64,000 bases of DNA, taken from positions 14,411,668 to 14,475,667 of the forward strand of contig NC_061777.1 of NCBI RefSeq assembly GCF_022458985.1. The letters are read 5' to 3'. Numbering within the stretch: the first letter of the stretch is position 1; every line of letters begins with the position of its first letter. The notes under the pieces were generated by a model, which worked only from the letters and a program-made list of their open reading frames with translations, did no database searches and had not been told where the DNA came from. Both the position numbers and the translations under genes were made by a program. Source of the stretch: Mugil cephalus (Eukaryota; Chordata; Actinopteri; Mugiliformes; Mugilidae). Below are positions 24,801-37,606 of the stretch, piece after piece.

Positions 24801-27800
24801 CTTGGGGCTTCCTCTCTCGACCTGAGGGGACAAAGAATTGAGGAAACATTTTAAATTTTAAGTATTTATGGCAAAATGCTTGATATTTTAGTAGTCTTTA
24901 CAGCTTCTAGGTAGATGAGTCTTCTAGGAACAGTGCGTTGATTCTAATTATGGGACTAATAAGAACTAGGGCCAAGGACCAGGGTCTCAGGTTAACTAGC
25001 TCCCCTGTGGCATGCATGTCTAGATCAGTGTGCAGCTTTGGGGGTCAAGTGTCAGGAATCAGAGGGCAGAGTATCTCACGTTGAAGAGCTGCTCCATGAG
25101 CTGAGTGTCAGGGTGTAGGTGTCTCCAGGGCAGGCTGCGGAGGTTTATGTGGTACAGGTACAGCAGGTACTCAGGTGTTCGTGGTGCGGTGCAGCTCTCG
25201 CAGTACTGCATCATACACAGCCACAGAGCGCCTCTCTGGCCGGGGAGCAGGCGATCTGTAACAGTAACACGCACCCAACAATTCAGCTACAAAGATGTTT
25301 AACCCGAGACTAGAGCGCACACTTCAGAGAACAACGGGTGAACCCTGAGCTGCCGTGAACTCACCTCTGAATTTGTGATGAAGTGCGTCAGTGAGCTGAG
25401 CGTACAGGGCAACCAGGAATCCTGCTGAGCCCGCGTCCGACTCCAGCCAGGGGTAACACTTGACGTTACTGAGACAAAGAGACACTGGTATTGACATTTT
25501 CCTTTCGTTGTTTGGCGATCAGGAGAACCAGAGAATGAGCTTTATTGACTCTGTTGTGTCGGGGCAGCTCAGCAGTACATAACTAAAGTGATGTTTCCCC
25601 TCTAAACAGTGTCCGTCTCTAAGGTTCTGTTATGTATAGACTCTCACTTACAGTTCTACAACATGAACATTTCATTGACAAAGATTTCTGAGAACAAGCT
25701 TGTGGGATACCAATATATTTTTATCTGCTGCCTTATCTGGTTCTGCTCCGTGTGCACTCACATCTGTTTCATATCTGCCTCACTCACAACAGCTTTCCCC
25801 TACCTAAAAATCGGTGGTTATCAGACAGCCGATATCTGTGTGAAACCTACCCGCCTTCCCCAGTGTCCAGAGGAAAGATCCAGGGCTTAAATAACTTCAC
25901 AATCTTGCCGTGTAGATCCTGCAGAGCTGTGAGAGCGAGAGACACGTTTCTTTCTTCTTTTTGTTTTTTTATCACAACAGATAACTAAAGGGTTTAACAA
26001 TAAAAATAATAACAAGTCTGCCTTCAATGTACGCCAACAATGTACAATTACCTTTCATTATTTTGCTGCTGCCCACTGACTCTCTGGCGCAGCTGCTGAG
26101 CTGCACGTTGATTAGGCAACCAATCAAATGGTCCCAGAAGGAAACAACATCACAAATGTAGGGAGACCACGCAGAGTAGAGGCCGAAGCTGCGCAGGTCT
26201 GTCTTACTCAGACGACTTTTCAAGAAGTAATCACTCAACCAGTCAACTGTCTCATCCACCTGTTAGCGGCCAATAAAATATAACAGCGTTGTTTGATCGG
26301 AAATGAATGTTTGAGAAAGACAGGAATTTCGCAAGCAACTCTGGCCCATATTGTTAAAAATACTATCAGGCAAGTTTGTCTGAATCCACTATGAACACCA
26401 TCCTTACGTACCTGCTGAGGAGAGAGGCTGATGGGGGATCTGTGAGTAGAGGCTGGGGGTCCAGCAGCACGGCCAGGGACATCTGTAACGCTGGGGGTTT
26501 GTTCGGTTTTACTCTTGGCGCTGCGAGCCGGAGGTAAGCAGCCCAGCACACGCAGAGTCACCTTCCAGCACTCTGGACTCAGCAACTGGTTCGACGAACC
26601 TGAGGAAATTAAAAAAAAAATAAAAAGTTTTTCTTGAGGAATGCACATCAGTCACATAAACTAAAGTTCTTGGAATTAAAAAAATGATTTTGCTTTTTAA
26701 TATTTGGCTTCGTTTGTAATCATCTTGTAAGAAAAATGAAAAAATGACGAATGACTCACACTTTAAACTCAGGTCCGATTCTCTAGATTGATGGAATGAC
26801 TCAACTAATTTTAGTTTCATTTAATAATCAGTTGAATCTTTTGTTTGACGGTGAAAAGATGAGTAGGAAAGATTCTTTCAGAGGGCTGAATGTGTTTTTT
26901 TTTCTTAATTACATTCAATGAGGAACAAAAAGACTTTAACAAAAGAGATCTTTGTACGTTAGCAGGCAGTGCGTAATATGAAGAAGAAAGGCAAAATGCA
27001 GTACGAACGATCTACTTACTGGTCATGAGAAGACGCAGGCAATCACTGTAATGATCGGGGAAATGATGACGTAAAAGCCAGGTCCAGTGTTTGGTGAAAA
27101 GGTGAAAGGGTGTGAGGAGTTCAGGCTCAGGGTCCTTCCCGCAGACACAGAGAGCTCCGTGGACCAACTCCAGCAAACGGGTCCTCTCCGAAAACACGGG
27201 ATGCTCTTCATTCAGCCACAGGGACAAATCAAACTACGGGGGGACACGCAGAAGTTACCACAGTCAATCAAACGTAGAGGATGTAATGTCTACGTCATGA
27301 TATTTCTTAAGCGAATAATGTGAACTGACCTTAGTGAGCAGCATGAAAACGACATCAGCGCTGTCAAGGTGCAGGGATGTCACGACGTCTTGGTAGAGGA
27401 AGACGAGCTGTTTGGGAGCCGCGTTGGGAGTGAAGAAGGGGGAGATGAGAGGGCAAAGGCGCCTGTTCTCCAGGATGGTCTTCAGGACTCGGCCACACTC
27501 TTCTGCATTTCCCTGGATAAACACCTACACACCCACAAATAAGACGAACGCAGTTAAAGTAAAAGCATTTTTTTTAATTAATGAAGGAGACCAACAAGAG
27601 AACTGTTTAGCTTCCTTGTTCCTGTCCAGTAGAGGACAGGCTCTGAGGATTGTCTGTCATTTATTTGAGTTGGGCTGGCCTCAAAGTGTGCTTTAATGTC
27701 TACACACATGTCTGCAGTACATTTTAGTTTTAACATATTATAATATGTGATGTACTGATGTGTAGCCAGGACTAACTTGTGTGTTGTGTGCTTATGGTAG

Positions 27801-30800
27801 GTTGAGGAACAGTCTGCAGTTGTAATTGAAGCACAATATTCCAGTATCAGATAAAGGATAAAAAAGCAGAACTCAGCACAGTATATTTGTCCTATCTATC
27901 ACGTAGATGCTTAGGAAAACTTTGAGGAGCGTGCTGCTGAAATTAGAGGATCAAGTAAAACGTCTAATCAACAGTTGTTAAAGTGAGAGGGAAAAGTCAG
28001 TATTGGCCGGCTACTAGATAACTAGATGAAATACAGTTCTTCAACTTTCTTTCATGGTATATTCCAGTGATAGGGTTTTATATACACGTTTTCACAACAG
28101 AGGACTAAACAGCTATTAAAATCCACAACGTATTATTACATTAAAGTTAGGGCTCATTCTTTAACACCTGGGAAACACCTTGGAGTAGGTGGGGTCTATT
28201 TGTATTCTCCTGGCCTGTGTACAGTGCGTGTATACGCTTGTGTGCGCACCTGTCCCAGTATTTCCACACACGATGAGAGGTACTGCCGTGTTGGGGGATG
28301 TCGCAGCGTGTCCTCACACACAAAGGAGACCACCTGGTAAAAGGCTGACACGCCAACTTTCTGCACCGCCGGGGATTTCTGCGCTTTGTGCATGTTCACA
28401 AGAGCCCTGAGCAAACACAACACAGTACACAAGGGTCAAAACATATTTTCTATTATGCACATACACTTGGATACGTGGATAAATAAGTGACAAAATTAAT
28501 TGTCTATCTTGATGGAAGAAGATCTGCTTGTACTGACGTGATAAAGTTCTCAGTGTGGACCGCAGCCTGGGCCAGAACTGGAGGGGGAGGAGCCATGGAA
28601 TCGGTTTGAAGCTTCTTGATGTCCCTGCGCAGTGAAGCTATCTGAGTCTGCACTGCCTCCTGCTTCTGGACACGCTCACACTACGAAGTTACACGCAGAG
28701 ACAGATTAGCACATTATGGCAAAGAGCTATAGGGTCTTAAAGAGTGGCTGTCATCTAGTTTGACTGGTCGTACTGTGACGGTGATGTTTGCGGGTCCCTG
28801 GCATGGCTGTCCTCCCTTCCCTTTACACTCCAGGGCCATGCTGACTTGCTCTGGTCGGTTCTTAAACAGTAAAGGAAGGCTCTCCAGCAGCTCCTGCTCC
28901 ATGGCCACTTGCTGGGCTTCACGTGCGACTGCCATCCTGACAACATATTTAACATATCTGAGTAACAAACGCTTTTTTTTTTTTTTCACTGTTTAAGCAA
29001 CATATAATAAGAGATGATCTCCATATACCTGGCCTGGTCCTGCAAAATGCTGAGGTCGTGCTGCAATAGTTCAGAAGCAGCTTTCCGGTCGGTGAGACAG
29101 GCGGTGGGGACATCAGCCACTGGAACCTTCTGCTGCTGCAGCTCAGGAGCTGTACGGGGAACTGGATGCTTCTGCAGGTTGGATAAGATTCGCTCCTTTG
29201 CTACAAAGTTGAGATAAACAGAGCACAACATTAAACATAACAGTTTTGTACATGGTCATTAAAAAAACACATAATAAACTAAACTAGGACAACTTCATTC
29301 AGGACAGGGGCCCAGCTGTTGTGCATGCAACCACAGAGGAATCAGGAGTCATTGTTAAAATAAAAAAGATTCTCCTCTCAGAATGATCTAGAAGTAATCA
29401 CTCATCAGACTTGCCGTGCTTTACGCTGACCTTCGCATTATCAAATGAATCAAATGAACCTCTGCAGAATCTTTCAGTTTAGAGCAACAATGTTGGCTTC
29501 GTACCATTGTTGAGGCTGGTGTAGTCTATAAAGCCGGGGTTCTGGGTCTGCAGAAAAGTGGGCTCACTCTGCACCTTCTCCCACAGAGACAAAACCTCCT
29601 TCTGATCATACTGCAGACGCTCCTGGTCCACATACTCCAGCCACAATTCCTACAAGCCAACACACAGTAAAATACAGCAGCAATAAGCTACAACACTTAT
29701 ATTCTAACTGAATGAGCCAAACATGAAGACACGCTGACCTGCTGCCGCTGTAAGACCTGTACCAGTCTGTGTGGTTCGTACTCTGGCGGAAGACATGGGA
29801 GGTACACTTCCTGTTTCTGCAGAGTCTCATCGTCCAACCACACGGCAAATACACCGAACAACCTGCAAACAACCAACAGCTGTAAACACACCACTAAATT
29901 CCCAACAACAGGAATGCTTGTTTTTAAATGCACAGATTTAAAATAGGCAGCCTACCGGACCAGCTCTGTGTGCAGCTGAGGAGAAGTGAGGTAAGGCGGC
30001 TGGACATTGTTGGGGCTTTTGTCGCCCTGGATGTCTGATGAGGGTGTGTTTGGCGGGGGCACTCTGAGTGCCTGGCTGGCTGCATGGTGGAAGTCTGACA
30101 CCTCTTGTATTCTCTGCTTCAGATCTCTGAGTAGAGCAGCGTGAGATGAGGCCTGGAAGAACCTCCGGCCTATGCATCCCACTGCAGCCAGGCTGGTGGG
30201 AAACAATTACACAGACGGACAGATGTACCTCTAGATTCTGTCGATTCTTTCTCTGCTTTCTCGGACAAAAATGACATATGCGTGTGCACCGTACCCATAT
30301 TCAGGTCCAAGCTGTCTGAGGTAGAACTGTAGGAACTTCTGCCAGATGAGGGGAAGGAGAGGGTGGTCAGGTGGTGTTGCTACAGCCTGACACGCCCAGC
30401 GGTACACCTGGAGCCGCTGCAGAGATGGGGCTACAGGCAGCTTCAGTTTCTGCTGCACTTTCTGGCTCAGACACACAAAAACTCTCATCACCACAAGATC
30501 ATGGAGTAGTAATGAAGTAATAAACAACATCTCTGCTGTTTTTGACTAGTCTGTGTTCATTTAAAGGTTATAAAGATCATATATGTGAGCTATAGTGAAA
30601 TGCAAAGCAATATTTTAGACTTTATTTCAAAATGATGTGTTTTTTTCTACCTTCAAGGCTTGATCTGGGGAGATGCTGGGATCTGACAAGAGCTCGAGCT
30701 CAACGCAGCGCCTCAGCTGAGAATCTTCCTCAAACACACCCTCCATGTTCAGCACCAACCAGGCAAACCAAACCTAGACAAAACAACACAGAAGACAGCA

Positions 30801-33800
30801 CGCGTGTCAGGACTGAGAACTTTACAAATATGATCAATATTCCCTGCACATGATGTTCTTGCTTTGGGGACTCTCACTTCTGCACTCAGGGATTGTCCCT
30901 CTATGAAGGAAGGCGTGGCATTTCCAGAAATCCAGCCAACCAGAGAGGAGATCAGACCCCGATCTCCATAGTAACCCAAGGCATTCTGCATGAAATGTGA
31001 AAAAAGAAAAAATTGAAAAAAATTAGACATTGCTTGTGTAACTGTTAAGCATCCCTCACCAGTAGGTTCTCTTCCATAATGTGTGACGGATTCAATTTTA
31101 ATGTGATGTTTACAGTGTTAAATGCAGCATTTGCACCTGCCAGTCCCAATAGAGTCTTTAAATTATGCACACCAAACAAAACTGCATAAATACCTTATGC
31201 TGTTGGTACAGGAGCTTCTGAACACACTCCTCCTGGTGGTGAGTGAAGGCAGCACAGCAGATCTGATCCATGAGGAATAGGACTGTTTTGTCTCGGTACC
31301 ACAGGTTCTGCTGAGTGAGAATTCCCACCCAAAACTCCAGCACCGCTGCAGATCCCACTCGACCGGGCTGTGAACTTTCCAACACATGACTCTGCAAGAG
31401 AAATTACATACATCACACATAGAGTGTGAGTGTAAACCTTACATTGTTTTCTGCAGGACGCAATCCAAAATGTTAGCTGTCAGTGTCAGCTTGTTTTACG
31501 GTGTACCTGAATGACGCTGTTCAGCAGACGGACATTATCTCCGTAGGTGGTTCCAGTGAGAAGCGGTGCTACTCTATGCGTCACCTGTTGCGTCACGCCT
31601 TGAGGACACACACTGTCGTACTGCAAGAACAACTGGATGCAACTCACAAACCTGGCAGTGGCAGAGGGGGCAAAACGAGAGATGTAGGAATACACGTTAG
31701 CGGTGAAGATGCTACAGCTGAAGCTTCTCAGTGAGGGTTGGCTTACTGAGCGTTGTTGAGCAGGTAGAAGCTGTGAGGGTAGGTTGGGGGTAGGATGTTA
31801 TCCAGCAGATGCACAGCAGCTCTCAGGTGGCGAGACAGAATCAGGCTTTTCAACAATCCCACTCCATCGGTGCAAAAGTGCTCCAGACTGTAGAGATTAC
31901 AGAGGAAATCCACATGAGCTCAAGTTTCAAATTCTAAGACAATCACACACAAATATTTAGCTTGTGTGCGACTACAAACCTATGCCCCACTGTTGTCATG
32001 GCTATGGACAGGTAGCATCCAATGGGGATCCCTGCTTTTACAGCCCTGAGAACTGAGTGCATGCTAGGACTGTGAGTAAGCTCTGGAGGTGGGTTGGATG
32101 CCAGAGTAGGGACCGCCCAGGCTCCTTTTTGGTTCTGGGCGTTGCCATGAAGCTTCAGCCTTAGCAACAGTTGCCATGCCCATTGACTAAAGGACGCTTC
32201 AGGAGATACACCCAGACGAAGGACACTGGCAAGGTAAGACACCTGATGGGAGAAAAAGAGAGAAAGTTTATGTTGAATCAAGTATTAGTATCATGGTGGT
32301 TTATTGAGAAAGTCTGAGCAAAACGTGTTACCTGTTTGATTCCTTCTGATATGAGGCCACTATATGGCTTGTCTGTGAGGTACTTCTGATATGCTTCAGC
32401 CACCAGCAGAGCTACCTCACTATGGAGAAACGAAGGCAAGGCCAAAGTACCATCCTACAAGAGAAAACAGGAGTGGTCGGTTAACAATAAACTACACTGT
32501 CCAGACTCTCAGAAGCATCTTTCTTTTCAAACATCATTACCTGCGTGTAACCCCAGTTCAAACCCTCCAGTATGACACAGGCCAACCGGTTCTCCACTGC
32601 AGACAGAGGGTTCTGGAGCAACCAGGCTCCTATCACACATATTTCCTCTTGCCGCGGCCGCCAAAGACTCAGAGGCAGCTCTTTACACAGATACAATGCC
32701 ACCTAACGCACACGAAACAAACAGTCACGACACATCCTATAACTATACACCACCTTTGACAAAACCACAGTGGTACCAACCATTCCTACAGTCTGTATGG
32801 TCTCTCTCAGTCTCTCCAAGAGCACAGAGATAACGTAGGGATGGGCTGTTGCTATGGTAGCCAGCAGCTCCCTCCCGACCTTGGAGTAAGTTTCTCTGGT
32901 AGACACACTCACGTAAGACACCTGAAGGAATAATAAGACAAGGAATGTCAACAAACAGGCACTGACCAGAAGAAAAGTATGAATCAGTTGTTGCTGTTAT
33001 TGTGATCCATAAAGGAAGAAGAAACTGATCAGCTGTTCCACTGTGGCTGAAAATAGTTTACCGGACAGACAATGTGCTTTGTTTAAGGCCCACATTACAT
33101 ATCATCCTTCTTTTATTCCCCTTTTCTAGTATTTTGTTAGGTGTCTTCTCCCCATACCTGGTAAATCAGCAGTGTTATAGTGGTGATGAACGTAGGATCA
33201 GAGTGCTGAGTAGGTGTCGCCATGTGCGCTAGCGCAGTGAGGAGAGAGATGCCGTCAGAGCTGTTCACTTCACACAGCCATTGCTCAAACCTGTCCTGGT
33301 GCTTTGGGTCTGAAACAGAGACAGTAAAAAACTATCAGGATCACAACTCCAGGCTGAGAGGAGTGAAACTTTCTTAATAACAGTTGAAAATACACTGAAC
33401 TATTAATCTGATGTGAAACTGGAGGCAAATTCAAAGCACTAATACAATGAGGCAGTTGTTAGATTTTGAATGATAATATTTTGCGTATTCTGGTACCTCT
33501 GAGAGCCTGGATGCATGAGTGTGTGTCACTGGCAGCGCTGAGAGTTTCTAGTCCTGCAGTCTCTGCACACTGCATAACATACAGGACCTTCCACAGCATC
33601 GAGCTGGACAAAGTCCCGTACGGCATCTCAGACATAAACAACCAAATGCCCAATCTGTGAAGCAGAAAATTATTATTATTGAATCTTGGAAATAAAAAAA
33701 ATTGCGAGGATTTAGGACTGAAACTTCAGGACAAGGTCTCACCTTTTGTTTCTGAGTACATGTAAAACAGCTCTCAGGAAGAGTTGATCATATTCCAGCT

Positions 33801-36800
33801 GCAGTTTGTCCAAAGACATAGACTGGAGATGAGAGCTGGATCCACCAGCATCAGTCACACTCACATACTGGGCCCAGTGATCACTGACGTAGCACACTGT
33901 CATACTGATAGAAAGGAAAGAGGACATATTAGTGAATGCATTTTCTGACTTCACAAAGACTTTGCTTATATCGTTGGTGCACTGACCGTATGATGTGTCC
34001 TATTCGTTTGACGAGCTGTCTGTATCGTGCCCTGTTGTAAGTTTGGAGCCCAAGAGCCAGAATTTCAATGAGTGACGAAGCAAAAGCAAACACGCGCATC
34101 ATCTTCTGACTGGAGCAGGCCTGGGGCTCATACACACCTGGAAACAGAGCGATGTGTTAGTTCGCTTGACACGAACCTACTAACAGCCAGGACGGACGAA
34201 CTCTCTTACCCTGCTTGCTCATGCCCAGCATGTATGAGTAGAGGTGTTTGAACGGGAACTGGGTCAGCAGGGAGATCAGGTCCTCCTCACAGAGAAGCAA
34301 CCAGCTGCTCTCAGGATCCTCATCCTAAACATGGAAAAAAGGACGGTTAAAGGATGAGTGACTTTGATATTACACCATTTGCAACGAAACTGTCTCGGTC
34401 TGTTTTTAAGGCAAGATGCCTTGTGTTTATATAATCTAGTAATGGCAGATCAGTGTGTTAGACAAAGAATGAATATCAGAAAGTAATAAATAATAGGGTT
34501 TCACAAAATGAATACTAATCGGAAAAGCCTTGAAAACAAAATGGTTCCTAGGCAACGCATCGGCACTGGCAGCAGTGGTGGTTTTAAAGCCAGCAGACTG
34601 ATAGTTAAACAGTCACAGGTGTTCATTTAATAATTTCCTCAGCAGCGTTAAATATGACTAAGCAGATCCGAACAAAGACCAGAACATTCTGTTTATAAAA
34701 ATCACCATCTACATGTCTGCAACGCTATATTTATTATTGGCTTCATCATAACCAGGAAAGGAAACACTGTATTTACAAAAGGCCAATAACAAAGCTTCCA
34801 TGCAATCATTGAGCAGTAAATAACACAGTGGTTAATACTGAAAATGTTTCTATTTTATAATTTATTCCCCTCTGTTAGACAACCGACTGTGGTTTTGTTG
34901 GTTTTCTCAAAATGTACACGTACCTCCTCTCCACCTTCGTCCACTAGGGTCCAGTTACCAGACTCAGGTCCAGAGGCTGCTGAGCTCTGACTCTCACACG
35001 GCTTCATGTGGCCCAGAAATTCTGCTCGGTGTCTGTTCCAAAACACGACCAAAGGCATGAAATCACAGCGAATAATTCACAGTCAGTGGATAAGAAGGAG
35101 TGGCTGCTGGAATGGGCCTTACCTGGCAGGTGACATGAGGATGGCTAAAGCTTGCATGAAGTGTTGAACTCCAGAGGTGTTCCCCCAGACTTCAATCTAG
35201 GGAAGATAATGAAAAGCAAACTCATTCCATCTGTATGTACTGCCACTAGCATAACAATAATAAACGAAACATGTATTTATGACTAACTTGGAGGAAAGGT
35301 GCCGCCCACTTTCCCACCCCAGAAGGACAGCACAGAAGATGGCACAGCAGGTAAAGGTGCTCCCCCGGACCTCTAATATGCAAGAGAACGGCGACCTGGA
35401 GAGCAAAGCATGACCACATGAAGACCCACAACAACAAATCAGTCAGTGAAGCTGTTTTAAAAGTTTCCTAGACACACCAATCTCTCAAGCCATTGATGGA
35501 CGTCTGTCTGGAACTGCGTGTCATCGAGGACTCTACGCGTGAAGCTAAATAGGACGCTGATGGCCTCTTTCAGGGGTAGGAGAGAACAAGACTCTGTTTG
35601 GCCGCCAGAAAAATCTGAAAACAAAACATAACGGAGGCAGTGTGTATGTTTGACATTAGCACTGTGAGGCGAAAGTACTGTTAGTGTGACACTTTAAAGT
35701 CTCTCACCTTTTAAAAGGCGATATAAGTATGACTCCACCTGTAGGCGTGACAGGAGAGCAGTGTATGCGTGCAGCACCACCTTCTGATGGAGCAGCTCGC
35801 TGCAAGATTCAAACAGTCTTCTCAGCTCAGCCAGCACGCTCTCGCTAAACTCAGCCTGCTGGAAGCGATGGTATCCACATACTTTAGACTGGTCTGCACA
35901 CACACCCTGTGAGAAACAAATCAGAAGTCACATTACGACAAATGGATATTACAGCTTCAGCAGCATCACATAACTTTGGTCACTGATCCAAACAGCACAC
36001 CTGCAGTGTGAGCTGTTCATCTCTGAAGGTCCAGAGACGATTCTGTGTGCTCTTGCAGTCTGAGGATTGTGTGTGCAGCTGTGTGTGCGACTGGGTCAGC
36101 TGTCTGCGGCAGCGCCAGTAGTTCTGCAGCAGTTCAGTCAGTTCGTGGTTCTCTTGTCTGGCCAGAGCACAGAACTGGGCCGCACAGACCTCAACACCCT
36201 CCAGCCATGTTCGCAACCCTCCCCCTGGCTCCCAGACACTGAGCTGTTCCAGGGTGAATGGCTGGAGAAGAAAAACATAAATGCATGTAATGTCTAGTAT
36301 ATGTAAAGCTGCATGCTATAACGGCGTTGCTACCAATAACTAATTAATAACAATAATGAAAAGCTATACATGAACTATTGACAATTATTTCTACTGATGT
36401 AAATTTATTGCTCAGCTGAAAGAACTATTGCTACTGCAAAGCATTTAAAATTAGACAAACGTTAATACTACATCATCATAATGGTATATTTAGAAACACA
36501 CATCGGTAGTACACATTATATATAGTACAATTATTGAGTGTAATGTTGTGGTACATGAGTTTACCTGAATCTCTGGAGCAGTCTTGGGTAATTCAGGGTA
36601 AAGTTTACTCCTTGAAAGTTCAGCTACAGATTCCAGAGGGTGCAAACTTGGAGGAGATGATTCCTGATCAGGAAGTGCCAACACTGCAGGTTCCTTTTCA
36701 CAGTTTTTAACAGCTTCTTCACAGAGCTGCATCACAGGACCCACTTCCAGTGTGGGGATAGATGGGTAAAGGGCAGGGGCGCTTGGGACATTAAGGACTT

Positions 36801-37606
36801 CAAACTGAGCTGAAACGCAAGGCTGATTCCAAAACTGTGTGTCTATTCCCAACTCAGTGGTTTGTGGTTCAGGTCTCTGAGCTTCCACCTCACCATCCTC
36901 CTCCTTTGACTCCGTCAGTTGCGCGCTGACCTCCGATGTCACTGTTGACAAATTCAGACTTGACTGGAGAGTGTGGGTTAACACTGACGCAGAGGAAGTC
37001 TCTGATGAGGGCGTGTGTTGCTTCTCACTGTTCAGATCTGATGTCTGTACTGCAGCCTCAGGGGGGTCAACAGGGTCCTGCTGGTCCTCATTTTGCTCCT
37101 GATAAGGTAGACTGAGGGGGATGTCAGTGAAGCCAGACGCAGAGGCCTCATCGCAGACTGCTGAGGAAGCCTTGACTCTTTTGTCTTCCTCTGCCTGCTT
37201 CTGCTTCCTGACCAGCTGAGAACATAAATCAACAATCAGACATGCTTTTACCACGACCAACAACTGGTGTTGTGCAACAGTTTCTGACACATGACAAGAG
37301 GCATGTGACTAAAGAAAAATCATTGTGATGAACTTGGTAAAAATAGAAAAATATGACCTACACAGTTTGTGATGACCTTTCTAAAGGTAGAGATTATAAG
37401 AAGTGTGTTTTTTTTCTGTGTTAACTCTGGAGGATAACCTCGTGATTAGTTCTTTCGTGGCTGACCCTCATACTACCTGTGACTATAGAAGGGGAGATCA
37501 GATCAGAAGATCAGAAGTTGAAGAAGAATTGTAAGGCACTTGGTTTAATCACCTGAGATTTTCCGCTGGTTTTTGACTTGGTCTTCTTTGGCCTGACAGC
37601 CTCCAT
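21849..37606 (-). CDS. epg5: Ectopic P-granules protein 5 homolog (autophagy tethering factor)
   Basis: RAB7 effector on late endosomes/lysosomes that binds LC3 and SNAREs and drives autophagosome-lysosome fusion; human loss causes Vici syndrome. I read 45 coding exons totalling 7758 nt, 2585 aa (human 2579). 5'-3' on minus: 37553-37606, 36565-37215, 36001-36261, 35708-35906, 35478-35614, 35288-35395, 35123-35196, 34924-35032, 34210-34324, 33987-34137, 33743-33904, 33497-33654, 33158-33309, 32781-32921, 32541-32702, 32332-32454, 31980-32242, 31747-31887, 31507-31651, 31194-31391, 30878-30985, 30651-30773, 30295-30461, 29956-30192, 29739-29862, 29505-29649, 29029-29200, 28774-28936, 28538-28680, 28250-28406, 27330-27524, 27020-27233, 26412-26599, 26052-26259, 25851-25926, 25365-25468, 25080-25255, 24597-24821, 24307-24516, 23332-23476, 23004-23246, 22701-22914, 22358-22576, 22153-22267, 21849-22031 (stop TGA). 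All phases join. LC3-interacting-type motifs WTLV (522-525) and WLLL (539-542) are kept. The N-terminal 230 residues are low-complexity and poorly conserved. The donor of 28774-28936 is the least certain. Confidence 0.97.
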
